Assembly (NCBI GenBank): GCA_035640155.1
Contig: DASQWR010000223.1
Location: forward strand, 1-64,000
DNA from: JALYQB01 sp035640155
GTDB lineage: Bacteria; Actinomycetota; Actinomycetes; Mycobacteriales; Pseudonocardiaceae
Length of the DNA: 64,000 bases
Direction of reading: 5' to 3'
Positions 44,651 through 53,292 of this stretch are shown here, piece by piece. Under the pieces are notes generated by a model, which had not been told where the DNA came from, searched no databases, and saw only the letters and a program-made list of their open reading frames with translations. The first letter of the stretch is position 1. Each line of letters starts with the position of its first letter. The position numbers were made by a program, and so were the translations under genes.

Positions 44651-46765
44651 TCAGGTCCACAACTCAGCCTCTCGATGGTGGTTCTGGGCGGCGAACAACA
44701 GCTGCTCAGCGCCACAGGGTGACTCCCCGGCAAGGGCGGTGTAGTCAGCGGCGATCTGGAGATGGAGACCACGGAGGCGGCTGCCGCTGAACGGGTCATC
44801 AGTGATCCACCGGCACGCGATGAGCCTCGTCAACGGCACGAGCGGCGACGGGAGATCGACCTGGCGGACCAAGGTGCACATTTGATCGATCGGAATAGCC
44901 GAAACGTCCCCCGGCCGCCGCGGCCATCGAGGGGCCGTGGTGACTGTTGTCAGCAGCTCCAGCCACGAGGTCGCCTCATCAAAGACAAGTCGCTCATGCA
45001 AGCGTTGCGTCACGAACGCGAGATCGCCGGTGGCGAGTGCGTAGTACAGCTCACCCGCTTGGTCGCCGGATGCCGCGCAGTGGGCGCGGTGCCAGTCGAA
45101 AATTTCCGACCAGTTGCGGGAGCCGACACCGTCGCGCCGAGCCAGCGTGCGCAGCAGGAGCCGGCGCAGTAGCAGCGGGCCCGCCCCAGCGGTGGCGGGC
45201 CACAGCACGGGGTCAATGATCGCCATGTAGGTGGCCTGGCTACAAGTCAGCAGCGCGCTGCTGGTCGCTAGCCGCACTGCGTGTTGCCGCTCCCGGGCCC
45301 CAGCGCAGGTGACCAGATCGTCGAGTACTTCCTCAGGGAATTGTCCGAGCAGACGCCGTTGCATCCTCTCCACAACCGTCATCCGGGCCGACTGGGTGGC
45401 GGGTTCCAGTTGGTCGAGTACCCTGGATGGCGCGTCGCGGTGCTCTGAGCGCTCGACGACGGCGTCCAGAAGCAGTCGGGTGGACGCCGGGTGCCCATCG
45501 GTCAGCTGGTGGACCATTCGCGTCAACCGTTGGTTGTTGCCCTCGCGCAGCGCGAGCGCGGACACCATGCTGCCGATCTCGTCCTGGGTGAGGTCCGCGA
45601 GACGGTATCGACACCACCAGCGGGTGGTAACGCCCTCGTGCCTCGCACGGCAGCGGACCTCGCCCTTCGCCGCGGTGAGCTCGACCTTCTCGGCCGGTAC
45701 GTCAGCCAGCTCCCCTCGGCTGGTTACCACCACGGTGAGCGGATCAGGAGTGTCGTCGTCCATCACAGCGCGCTGCCGGCGCGCCTGGACCAGCCCGTTC
45801 ACGAACATCTGACCCAGCCGGGTGTCCACATTGTCGAGTAGGATCACGCAGTTCAGCGACAGCTCGCCAGCCCTTCTACTGCTGGTGAACTGGTCGCACA
45901 GGTCAGCCAGGAACGCGTCCCACAGCAGCTGATCGATCCGCTGACGGCTGTCCTCGTCGTCGGAGTTTCGGGCCCAGCGGTTCAGATCCACCAGCGTGTC
46001 GAGGGCGTCGTTGGTGCGGTTGCGTCCCTGGTGGCCGTACCAGTCGTGAAATGACCCGAGAACGAGTCGCCGCCCCGGAGCCCACTCGGTCAGACGGTCC
46101 AGAACCACGTCCAAGACCAGCTTAGGAACGCGCTTAGCAACATCAGACAGAGGCACACCAACACCCGCCAGCGCGTCGCCGGCGGTCTCCTCAAGGATCT
46201 GTCGCATTGTGCCAATGTTGCGCTCCTTTTCCAGTGCCGATCGGACCTGTTGACGAGCGCGAAATTGACTGTCCAGGTCGAGATCCTGGTGCATCACCAG
46301 CTGCCCGACGGTGAACCGCGGGAAGCGCAGCACGCCGTACCGCCGACATCTTTTGCTGAGTTCGAAAGCAAGGGCCGAGAGCACCTCTGAAGTGGCGGTG
46401 TGCCGGCTTTTCTCGAAGTCGATCTGACCATAGGGGACACGCTGGTCCAGCAAAGTGACCATCCAGGCCAGCAGGGCTGTCTTGCCACTCCCTCGCGCAC
46501 CTTCGAAAACGAGCACTGGGTAATCTTGGCTACGCGGCGTACCGTGCTGCTCGGGTCGCGCCATCAGTTCCCGAACCAGGGTGACGGCATGCCGCCGACC
46601 AACGAGGTGACGGACACCATCTAATACGGCAGGCCTCCATATCTGTAGAATGGCGTCTGCAGATGGCCGCGAGGGGCTTATAGTAGTGTGTGATGTGCTC
46701 CTCTCGGCGAGGGTAAACGCCTGAGCTTCCGTGGCCCTGTGTTCGTTGCGTAGCGCTTGTTCCAT
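44651..46765 (-). CDS. Large P-loop NTPase (STAND/AAA-like)
   Basis: 704 aa with no TM. A leader of about 80 residues precedes LVFEGARGSGKTALLAWMV (Walker A, 89-96), then an ATPase module with Walker B CVILLDNVD (306-314) and sensor VVVTSR (345-350). The rest (about 370-704) is helical, with a winged-helix-like segment (LADLTQDEIGSMVSALAL) and Arg/Leu-rich repeats, as in STAND signalling ATPases. No known effector domain is visible. ATG 46765 lacks a strong SD, so the start is uncertain. It is transcribed ahead of the receptor gene, probably as one mRNA; base composition is lower in GC than its neighbours. Confidence 0.75.
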   Translation of the reverse strand: MEQALRNEHRATEAQAFTLAERSTSHTTISPSRPSADAILQIWRPAVLDGVRHLVGRRHAVTLVRELMARPEQHGTPRSQDYPVLVFEGARGSGKTALLAWMVTLLDQRVPYGQIDFEKSRHTATSEVLSALAFELSKRCRRYGVLRFPRFTVGQLVMHQDLDLDSQFRARQQVRSALEKERNIGTMRQILEETAGDALAGVGVPLSDVAKRVPKLVLDVVLDRLTEWAPGRRLVLGSFHDWYGHQGRNRTNDALDTLVDLNRWARNSDDEDSRQRIDQLLWDAFLADLCDQFTSSRRAGELSLNCVILLDNVDTRLGQMFVNGLVQARRQRAVMDDDTPDPLTVVVTSRGELADVPAEKVELTAAKGEVRCRARHEGVTTRWWCRYRLADLTQDEIGSMVSALALREGNNQRLTRMVHQLTDGHPASTRLLLDAVVERSEHRDAPSRVLDQLEPATQSARMTVVERMQRRLLGQFPEEVLDDLVTCAGARERQHAVRLATSSALLTCSQATYMAIIDPVLWPATAGAGPLLLRRLLLRTLARRDGVGSRNWSEIFDWHRAHCAASGDQAGELYYALATGDLAFVTQRLHERLVFDEATSWLELLTTVTTAPRWPRRPGDVSAIPIDQMCTLVRQVDLPSPLVPLTRLIACRWITDDPFSGSRLRGLHLQIAADYTALAGESPCGAEQLLFAAQNHHREAELWT

Positions 46766-46994
46766 GACTCGTAGTTCCCTGCCTGACGAGATGGTTTATT
46801 GCGTGGGTCGATATCGCCCGTATCCAAGAGAGCATGTATCTCCCGTCGCGCTGACGAATGGCCCGTTCGTGGAGACTGCCTGACATTTAGAGCCTATGAG
46901 TCAGGTCGAACTCTCGTCAATCTCCGCCACGACAGATTTGCGGACTGCCTCCGGTCGTATCGCAAATGATCGGGATATCTATCGAAAGGAGGAG

Positions 46995-47006
46995 GGCAGA
47001 TCTGCC
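46995..47006. promoter_or_regulatory. 12-bp perfect palindrome upstream of histidine kinase gene
   Basis: GGCAGATCTGCC, 45 bp before the kinase ATG, in the 285-bp divergent gap 46766-47050 between the NTPase gene and the histidine kinase gene. A candidate operator; a GGAGGAGG run just before it is too far from any start to be a ribosome-binding site. Confidence 0.35.
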
Positions 47007-47023
47007 ACAAGACGGATGAGCCA

Positions 47024-47053
47024 CATGACATGTTCGGTTAAGGTCATGTCATG
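47024..47053. promoter_or_regulatory. Inverted repeat overlapping the histidine kinase start codon
   Basis: CATGACAT (47024-47031) and ATGTCATG (47046-47053) with a 14-bp spacer. The right arm contains the kinase ATG (47051-47053), so protein binding here, or an mRNA hairpin, would block initiation. Confidence 0.45.
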
Positions 47054-48304
47054 AACGCCTGGATCAAGCACGTCTCCGTCTCCACGCGGCACCCCCGCCT
47101 CGTCGACGGCGTGCTCACCGTCGTCCTGCTGATCGCGGGCCTCACCTGGGGGCTACTCGAGTATCGCTACGTGGGTCAGCGACCGGGGGATGTCCTGCCG
47201 CCTGCGCCGCCGACATTCGGAGTAGGGGCGGCCATCTTCGCGATCGTGGTCCCGTTGGCCTGGCGGCGCCGGGCACCGCTCACCGCGTTCGCGCTGGCTG
47301 CCACTGCCCAGGTGGCAGCCTTGGCGCTGCTCAATGTCGAAAACGAGATCACCTTGCTCGCAGTACTGCTCGCGGGGTACAGCGCGTGTGCCTACGGGGC
47401 AAAGCCCCGGCGGACTCGGCTGTGGGTCGTTGCCTTCGGCGCGGCCCTGGTGGCCGCGCAGACCTACGTGGCCGCATCGAATCTGCCGGACGTGAGCAGT
47501 GGGCTGAGGGCGGGCATCAGCATGGCTGCGTACAGCCTGCATTTGATCGTCTGGGCGGTGGCCGTCTACGCGCTGGGCAACAGCGTGCGGATCGGTAGAG
47601 CTCGCGAGGCGGAGCTGGAGACCCGAACCACCCAGCTGGCGGCTGAAAAGGAGACGAACGCCCGCCGGGAAGTCCTGGAAGAGCGGGTGCGGGTGGCCAG
47701 AGAACTCCACGACGTCATCGCGCACCATGTAAGCCTGATGGGCATCCAGGCCGCCGCAGCCGGTCGGGTTCTGACTACCCGGCCCGAACAGGCGACCAAG
47801 GCATTGGCGTCCATCGAGGGAATCAGTCGCCAGGCGGTGGGCGAATTGCAGCGAATGCTCGGGTTCTTACGCCAGGACGGCGAGACCGACGCCTTGGCTC
47901 CGCCGCCGAACCTTCGCCGACTCGACGACCTCGTCACCCAGATGTCCGACGCCAAGCTCGCGGTCGGGATCCATCTCCAAGGCGACCAACTGCCCCTGCC
48001 CGCAAGCCTGGACCTGTCCGCCTACCGGATCGTGCAAGAGGCATTGACCAACACGCTCAAGCACGCGAAGGCCACCACGGCCTCGGTGATCTTGCGCTAC
48101 CGGGAGACGGTCTTCGAGGTCGAGGTGGTCGACAACGGGGTGGGAGCCGAAAATGCTCCCAATGCGGGCAACGGTCGGCGCCGGCACGGACTGATCGGCA
48201 TGCGGGAGCGAGTCATCCTCCACGGCGGCCAGTTCGAGGCTGGACCCCGATCCGAGGGCGGGTTCGGAGTGCGGGCCCGTTTCCCATTGCTGCAGCGATC
48301 ATGA
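47051..48304 (+). CDS. NarL-type sensor histidine kinase
   Basis: 417 aa. Six hydrophobic segments in residues 19-177 with almost no extracytoplasmic domain, then a coiled coil (EAELETRTTQLAAEKETNAR), HisKA_3 with the phospho-acceptor H220 in RVARELHDVIAHHVSLM, and the HATPase_c domain (IVQEALTNTLKHAKA, VEVVDNGVGA, GLIGMRERV). A membrane-sensing kinase like DesK/LiaS; the stimulus is unknown. ATG 47051 lies in an inverted repeat. It overlaps the response regulator by 4 bp. Confidence 0.9.
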   Translation: MNAWIKHVSVSTRHPRLVDGVLTVVLLIAGLTWGLLEYRYVGQRPGDVLPPAPPTFGVGAAIFAIVVPLAWRRRAPLTAFALAATAQVAALALLNVENEITLLAVLLAGYSACAYGAKPRRTRLWVVAFGAALVAAQTYVAASNLPDVSSGLRAGISMAAYSLHLIVWAVAVYALGNSVRIGRAREAELETRTTQLAAEKETNARREVLEERVRVARELHDVIAHHVSLMGIQAAAAGRVLTTRPEQATKALASIEGISRQAVGELQRMLGFLRQDGETDALAPPPNLRRLDDLVTQMSDAKLAVGIHLQGDQLPLPASLDLSAYRIVQEALTNTLKHAKATTASVILRYRETVFEVEVVDNGVGAENAPNAGNGRRRHGLIGMRERVILHGGQFEAGPRSEGGFGVRARFPLLQRS

Positions 48305-48970
48305 GTATCCGGATCCTGCTCGCCGACGACCAGGCCATGGTCCGCGCCGGCTTCCGCATGATCCTCGAGGCCGAGGCCGACCTCGAAGTCGTGGGCGAGG
48401 CCGACGACGGCATCGCCGCGGTGGCCGCCGCCAGCCAGTTGCTACCCGATCTGACGTTTGATGGACATCCAGATGCCAATAATGGACGGGCTGGAGGCTA
48501 CCCGCCGCATCGTGGGGATTGAGGGTCAAGCGAACGCTCGCGTCGTAATCTTGACCATGTTCGAGCGCGACGACTACATCTTCGAAGCCTTGCGCGTCGG
48601 AGCCAGTGGGTTCCTTCTCAAGAACGCTCCCGCCGACGACCTCATCAAGGCGGTACGCGTCGTCGCGGCCGGTGACGCCCTGCTCGCTCCCTCGGTCACG
48701 CGCCGCATTATCGCCCACTACGCCCGCCAACCAGAAAAAACGGCGCGCGCAGCCGAGCTGAGTGCGCTCACTGACCGGGAGCGGGAAGTGCTCTGTCTGC
48801 TGGCCACCGGAAAAAGCAACGTCGAGATAGCGGCAGAACTACACGTCGGAGAAGGAACCGTCAAAACACACGTCTCTCATTTGCTACACAAACTTGGACT
48901 CCGGGACCGCGTTCAGGCCGTAGTGTTCGCATACCAGAGCGGCATCATGGAGCATAGAGACGAGCCGTGA
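48301..48970 (+). pseudogene. NarL/LuxR-type response regulator, frameshifted
   Basis: Two frames together make a complete regulator. 48301-48456 encodes MSIRILLADDQAMVRAGFRM and on to LLPDLT; the second frame continues LMDIQMPIMDGLEATRRI, KNAPADDLIKAV and the LuxR helix-turn-helix LTDREREVLCLLATGKSNVE to the stop at 48968-48970. One extra T in the TTT at 48457-48459 breaks the frame exactly before the phospho-acceptor Asp (LMDIQMP). Without it the product would be about 222 aa. A TTG/ATG restart at 48458-48463 could make a DNA-binding fragment lacking the first receiver strands. A homopolymer sequencing error is possible. The start overlaps the kinase stop (ATGA). Confidence 0.85.
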
Positions 48971-49075
48971 TCATTCACGGGGATCGCAGGCTTCATTATG
49001 GAGCGGTCTCGCTGATCTCGGCGGCTGGGCCGAACCGGTGTTCCTCGTCGTGCTCGTGGGGGATGCCGGCGTCGG

Positions 49076-49096
49076 TCCGTCCCGCCTCGGGACGGA
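49076..49096. terminator. Hairpin terminator between convergent response-regulator and MBL genes
   Basis: TCCGTCCCG / CGGGACGGA, 9-bp perfect stem with a 3-base loop, 18 bp past the MBL-gene stop and 106 bp past the regulator stop. No T-run, as common in actinobacteria. Confidence 0.5.
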
Positions 49097-49113
49097 TGCG
49101 CGAAAGCGATGAT

Positions 49114-49803
49114 TCAGAGCCCTCGGCGGGAACCGCCCACGGGCAGACCGCGCAGGAACGGGTTGCTCGCACGCTCGCGACCGACGGTGGTGGTGGGGCC
49201 GTGGCCGGGCAGCACGACGGTCTCGTCGTCGAGCACCAGCACCTTGTCCCGCAGCGAGGCGAGCATCTGCTGATGGTCGCCACCCGGCAGGTCGGTGCGC
49301 CCGATGGATCCGGCGAACAGGACGTCCCCGGCCACCAGCAGACCGACGCCCTCCTCCGTGGCGGAGCGAAACGTCACCGACCCCCCGGTGTGACCCGGAG
49401 TGTGGTCGACGACGAGGGTGACCCCGGCCAGGTCCAGGGACGCCCCGTCCTCCAACACCCGCACCTCCCGTGGCTCGCGCAGCTCGACCCGGCCGCCGAA
49501 GAGCTGCCCCGCCTCGGCGGACAGTCCCCGCATCGGGTCGGACAGCAGGATCCGGTCCTCGGGGTGGATCCAGGCCGGGATGTCGTTGCCGTCGCACACC
49601 GGCACCACCGACAACACGTGGTCGAAGTGCCCGTGGGTGAGCAGCACGGCGACGGGGTCGAGCCGGTGCTCGCGCAGTAGCTCCCGCAACGGTTCCTCGG
49701 CGTCCTGGCCGGGATCGACCACGACGCAGGGGGCACCCGCTGCGGCGGCCAGCACGAAGCAGTTGGCCTGGAAGGCGCCGGCGGGAAACCCGGCAACGAG
49801 CAC
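49114..49803 (-). CDS. Metallo-beta-lactamase-fold hydrolase (glyoxalase II-like)
   Basis: 229 aa. Binuclear zinc motif LLTHGHFDH (H57, H59, D61, H62), later DHTPGHTGGSV, AGDVLFAGSIGRTDL and VLPGHGPTTT. This is the Rv2581c type found beside a peptidyl-prolyl isomerase gene and relA in mycobacteria, probably a thioester hydrolase; the true substrate is unknown. GTG 49803 (VLVAGFPAGAF) with GAGGC upstream is preferred to the 25-residue N-terminal extension. It is divergent from the cyclophilin gene. Confidence 0.88.
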   Translation of the reverse strand: MLVAGFPAGAFQANCFVLAAAAGAPCVVVDPGQDAEEPLRELLREHRLDPVAVLLTHGHFDHVLSVVPVCDGNDIPAWIHPEDRILLSDPMRGLSAEAGQLFGGRVELREPREVRVLEDGASLDLAGVTLVVDHTPGHTGGSVTFRSATEEGVGLLVAGDVLFAGSIGRTDLPGGDHQQMLASLRDKVLVLDDETVVLPGHGPTTTVGRERASNPFLRGLPVGGSRRGL

Positions 49804-49944
49804 GGCAGCGCCTCTCGTGGACGGTGACGGTAGAAGAGAAGGGTAGTCCCGCGGGAGGGAGGCTGACGCCCGGCACACAGCACACCGCCCTAGACTCCGG
49901 CACCTGATCCCGCCTGATCACCGACCGAACCAGGAGCAGCACCG

Positions 49945-50829
49945 GTGCCCACCAACGAGCAGCGCCGCCAGGCCGCCAAGCGCAAGCTGGACCGTCAGCT
50001 CGCCCGCCGTGCGGCGCGCGCGAAGCGTCGCCGGACCTACGCGGTGGCGGGCAGCGCCGCGGCCGTCGTGCTCGTGGTAGGCCTCGTCGTGCTCATCACC
50101 GTGCTCGGCGGTGGCGACGACGGGAACGCTGACACCGCCGCGGCGCCGAGCGCACCCCCCGTGCCGTCCGAAGACTCGGCAGACTCGGCCGACTCGCAGT
50201 CCCCCCAGGTCGACATCCCCGCCGAGCGTGCCGAGCCGCCGGTCCGTCCGCAGCCGCTGCCCCCCTCGGTGGACTGTCAGTACCCGGCAGGCCCACAGCC
50301 CCCGGCCAAGCCGGTGAACCCGCCTCCCGCGGGGCAGACGCCCACCACGGGCACCGTTGGTGTGAGCCTGCAGACCAGCGCAGGCACGATCCCACTGACC
50401 CTGGAACGCAGCCTCGCCCCCTGCGCGGTCAAGAGCTTCCTCAGCCTCACCGAGCAGGGCTACTTCAACGACACGCCCTGCCACCGGCTCACCACGGGCC
50501 AGGGCCTGCAGGTCCTGCAGTGCGGTGACCCCAGCGGCACCGGCACTGGCGGGCCCGGCTACAGCTTCGCCGACGAGACCTGGCCCGAGCTGACCTACGG
50601 CCGGGGCTATCTCGCGATGGCCAACTCCGGTCCGAACACCAACGGCAGCCAGTTCTTCCTCGTCTACGGCGACGCGCAGCTACCCCCGGCCTACACCGTC
50701 TTCGGCACCGTCTCCGACGAGGGGCTACGCGTCATCGACCAGGTGGCTCGCGCCGGCGCCCAGGGCGGCACCCCTGACGGCCCACCCGCCACCCCCGTCA
50801 CCATCACCACCGCCACGATCACCAACTGA
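49945..50829 (+). CDS. Membrane-anchored cyclophilin-type peptidyl-prolyl isomerase
   Basis: 294 aa. A basic N-terminus (KRKLDRQLARRAARAKRRR), one TM helix (about 32-54), a Pro/Ser-rich linker (about 60-125) and an extracytoplasmic cyclophilin domain with FNDTPCHRLTTGQGLQVLQCGDPSG, GRGYLAMANSGPNTNGSQFF and YTVFGTV. The FHR catalytic Arg is kept (as CHR). It likely assists folding of exported proteins. Mycobacterial PpiB is the counterpart at this locus. GTG 49945. The stop is followed by a strong bidirectional terminator. Confidence 0.92.
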   Translation: MPTNEQRRQAAKRKLDRQLARRAARAKRRRTYAVAGSAAAVVLVVGLVVLITVLGGGDDGNADTAAAPSAPPVPSEDSADSADSQSPQVDIPAERAEPPVRPQPLPPSVDCQYPAGPQPPAKPVNPPPAGQTPTTGTVGVSLQTSAGTIPLTLERSLAPCAVKSFLSLTEQGYFNDTPCHRLTTGQGLQVLQCGDPSGTGTGGPGYSFADETWPELTYGRGYLAMANSGPNTNGSQFFLVYGDAQLPPAYTVFGTVSDEGLRVIDQVARAGAQGGTPDGPPATPVTITTATITN

Positions 50830-50853
50830 CCGCCGAGGCCGGACGGGATGGAG

Positions 50854-50893
50854 GCGGTCGCCGGCCGGGGCGGAACCACCGGCCGGCGACCGC
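50854..50893. terminator. Bidirectional terminator, 15-bp stem
   Basis: GCGGTCGCCGGCCGG (50854-50868) and its exact complement (50879-50893) with a 10-base loop, in the 75-bp gap between the convergent cyclophilin and haloperoxidase genes. Confidence 0.8.
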
Positions 50894-50904
50894 AGCTCTG
50901 ATGG

Positions 50905-52326
50905 TCAGGGCAGACGGGGACCCGCGGCGGTGGCCGCCTTGAGCCCGTTGGCGATGTCGTTGGCGATGTCGAGACCGAGCCGGACCCCGCCGATGTTCTG
51001 CGTGAGGTCGATCTCGTCGTTCTCGTTGACCGCAAACCCGTCGAACTCCCAGTGCACCCCGAGGAACACGCGGCTGCGGCTGTTCTCCTCGATCATCTGC
51101 CACAGGCCGCCGGGAAATTTCCGTGCGTGCCGCGGCCGGACTGTTCCGGTGTTGTCGACGCTGATCCCGTTGAACTCATCGGAGACGAACTCGAGACCTT
51201 CCACGAGGTCATCCGAGCAGTACTCACCTCTGTTGTAGAAACACCTGACGGACTGGAAGACCGCCGCGCCCAACGTCGCGTGCCCCGACGGGTAGGCCGG
51301 GAAGTTCGGAGTCATGTTCTTCGCACCGACGTTGTTCGTATTCTGCGCACCGAGCGGGAGCCAGCCGGGGTCGGCATCTGGGTCCAGGACGTTGCCGCCC
51401 ACTGCGGTCGGACCCGTGGAGGGGTCGTGCTCCCGGATCCCCACCACCGGGCGCCACAGGTCGTAGAAGTACTTGTCGTCCCAGGCTAGGATCCCCGCGT
51501 CACCGATCGCCGCATTGACCAGCGCGAACAGCCGGGCATTCGCGGCGACATCGTTGCCCTGCGCGTCCGCGATCTTGCGAACGATTTGGTTGTACAGCCG
51601 AGGCGGCGTACCGAGCTCCTTGGCCCCGTCGTAGCCCCAGAAGATTCCAATGAGGGTCTCGGTAGGTGTGCGGGAGGGCAGCAGGTCGGTCGGCAACGTC
51701 CCGATGAGTTGCGGGGCGATGCCGTTGCTACGTACCTGCCGGAGGGCTCGGGTGTACACGGCGCCATCGAGCAGCGGGAACTCATCGAGGCGGTGGCGGG
51801 TGTTCACCGCGAAGTTGCGCGACCGGGCACCGTAGAACGGCGCGTAGAAGCCCTGATCCGGGTTGTCCGGGTCCACCCGGTGCCGCCCACGGGCGATCGA
51901 GGGGGAGTAGCCAGCGCCGCTGACGCTGGGGTCGTCCTGGCGGAGAGCGAGGATGGCCGCGGCGACCGCCCGGCCGAAGTCATCACCGTCCGCGCGGGGC
52001 TGACCGCCAGGCAGGCCTGCCGCAGCGAGCCGAGCGTCGAAAAACGCCCACTGCGCCGGGTAGAGCGCGCTCAACGTGGCGTGCGCGGCAGCGGCAACCG
52101 CCGAGTCAACGTCGGCGCCCGGCGCGGGCGTCGGCAAGCCGTCCAGGTACGGCTCGTACTTCTCGTTGATGCTGAAGTAGGCGTCGTGCATCGCCAGGTG
52201 CACGATCGCGAGCGCCCGCGAACTGCCGACCGGGCCTTGGACTTCGACCTCGCTCGGCGCGCGGGTGGTGTGGGTCGTGCGATCGGCCTCTAGGGCAACC
52301 TCGTTCCAGAACAAGATGGGATCCAC
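50905..52326 (-). CDS. Vanadium-dependent haloperoxidase family protein
   Basis: 473 aa, all-helical PAP2/vanadium haloperoxidase fold. The vanadate/phosphate pocket is visible in order: DKYFYDLWRPVVGI (Lys and Arg), PAYPSGHATLGAAVF (Ser, Gly, His) and NSRSRVFLGVHWEFDG (Arg, His, Asp). No signal peptide, so it is probably cytoplasmic or released. Actinobacterial members halogenate natural products, but phosphatase-like relatives share the pocket; the halide cannot be told from sequence alone. GTG 52326 has AAGGAGA 8-10 bases upstream; an 11-residue longer form is possible. It stands alone, divergent from the DoxX-like gene. Confidence 0.85.
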   Translation of the reverse strand: MDPILFWNEVALEADRTTHTTRAPSEVEVQGPVGSSRALAIVHLAMHDAYFSINEKYEPYLDGLPTPAPGADVDSAVAAAAHATLSALYPAQWAFFDARLAAAGLPGGQPRADGDDFGRAVAAAILALRQDDPSVSGAGYSPSIARGRHRVDPDNPDQGFYAPFYGARSRNFAVNTRHRLDEFPLLDGAVYTRALRQVRSNGIAPQLIGTLPTDLLPSRTPTETLIGIFWGYDGAKELGTPPRLYNQIVRKIADAQGNDVAANARLFALVNAAIGDAGILAWDDKYFYDLWRPVVGIREHDPSTGPTAVGGNVLDPDADPGWLPLGAQNTNNVGAKNMTPNFPAYPSGHATLGAAVFQSVRCFYNRGEYCSDDLVEGLEFVSDEFNGISVDNTGTVRPRHARKFPGGLWQMIEENSRSRVFLGVHWEFDGFAVNENDEIDLTQNIGGVRLGLDIANDIANGLKAATAAGPRLP

Positions 52327-52633
52327 TGGTTCTCTCCTTCTATTAAGGATGCGCCGCATGGACCGGCGTCATAGGTCAGAGCGACGATCACCCACTTCTG
52401 ATACACCGAGGTGGAGGCACCCCTCTTGATCATTTCAGAGGTGGCGGGCTCAGCTCCGGCTCAGCTTCCGCCGAGTATTTGGTGATCTTCATCCCCATCT
52501 TGATTTTGCCTTCATGGGGGTGGTGTGCGTGGTCGCCGACGGTCGATCGGCCGTATCAGTCCGGATCCAGCTCCCTCTTCAGGGGTGGAAAGACCCGCGC
52601 CGGAACCACTCTGGCAGCAGCGAGGGAGTAGAA
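52327..52633. other. Divergent promoter region, haloperoxidase / DoxX-like gene (307 bp)
   Basis: No supported gene. Ribosome-binding sites of both genes flank it. It is less GC-rich than its surroundings in the middle (52390-52520), which fits promoters, but I see no clear operator. Confidence 0.5.
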
Positions 52634-53182
52634 ATGAATTACCGGAACGACGTGAAAGGCCAACCGTTGTCCCCCACGCGTCGGTCGATCTCGCTCTCAG
52701 CGATCGAGCGTCGAGTCGCGGCGCTGGTGCGACCGTTCAGCCTCCCGCTGTTGCGGGTGTCCCTGGGTGTGGTCTTCATCTGGTTCGGTGCACTGAAGGT
52801 CACCAACGAAACCCCGGTGGCGGGCTTGGTCGCCGGCACGATGCCATGGATCGATTCCGCTTGGTTCGTCCCGCTCCTCGGAGCGATCGAAGTGGCGGTT
52901 GGAGTTGCCCTGATTGCAGGTCGCCGGTTGACGGCCGTGAGCTGCATACTGGTCGCCCACCTGGCCGGAACGTTCCTTGTCCTGTTGCTGCAGCCGCAGG
53001 TCGCTTTCCAGCATGGGAACCCGCTGCTGCTGACTACAGAGGGGGAGTTCGTGGTGAAGAACCTCGTGCTGATCTCGGCGGGCATCGTCCTCGCATCCCG
53101 CCCGCGCGCACGGCAACCCGTCGAGAAACCACGATCGACAGGCCAGAAGGAGTCGCTTCCCCCGGCAAGTGGAACCTCATAG
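52634..53182 (+). CDS. DoxX/YkgB-like membrane protein
   Basis: 182 aa with four hydrophobic segments. Motifs RVSLGVVFIWFGALKVTNET, GTMPWIDSAWFVPLLGAIEV and ATEGEFVVKNL-type ending (LLTTEGEFVVKNLVLISAGI) are those of the DoxX/DUF417 group of small redox- or stress-linked membrane proteins. The function is unknown. GAGGGAG lies 7 bases before ATG 52634; the longer frame upstream to 52514 is not conserved. Convergent with relA across a strong hairpin. Confidence 0.8.
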   Translation: MNYRNDVKGQPLSPTRRSISLSAIERRVAALVRPFSLPLLRVSLGVVFIWFGALKVTNETPVAGLVAGTMPWIDSAWFVPLLGAIEVAVGVALIAGRRLTAVSCILVAHLAGTFLVLLLQPQVAFQHGNPLLLTTEGEFVVKNLVLISAGIVLASRPRARQPVEKPRSTGQKESLPPASGTS

Positions 53183-53238
53183 CTGGACTCTCTGTCAGGT
53201 CGTGACGGATGCTCGTCTAGAGCCCACCGCTGCGAAGA

Positions 53239-53287
53239 CGTCATCCGCGCCCCCATCCAACGGTGCCGGCTGGGGGCGCGGATGACG
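53239..53287. terminator. Bidirectional terminator between DoxX-like gene and relA, 16-bp stem
   Basis: CGTCATCCGCGCCCCC (53239-53254) pairs perfectly with 53272-53287 around a 17-base loop, between two convergent genes and just before the relA stop. Confidence 0.75.
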
Positions 53288-53292
53288 ACGCG

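Noticed and set aside
47016..47054. 12-codon leader peptide (MSHMTCSVKVMS) upstream of the histidine kinase
   Set aside because: Its stop overlaps the kinase ATG, but the only SD-like run is about 21 bases upstream of its start and nothing supports translation.
48451..48463. Programmed ribosomal frameshift in the response regulator
   Set aside because: No canonical slippery heptamer or downstream pseudoknot is evident; an indel is the simpler reading.
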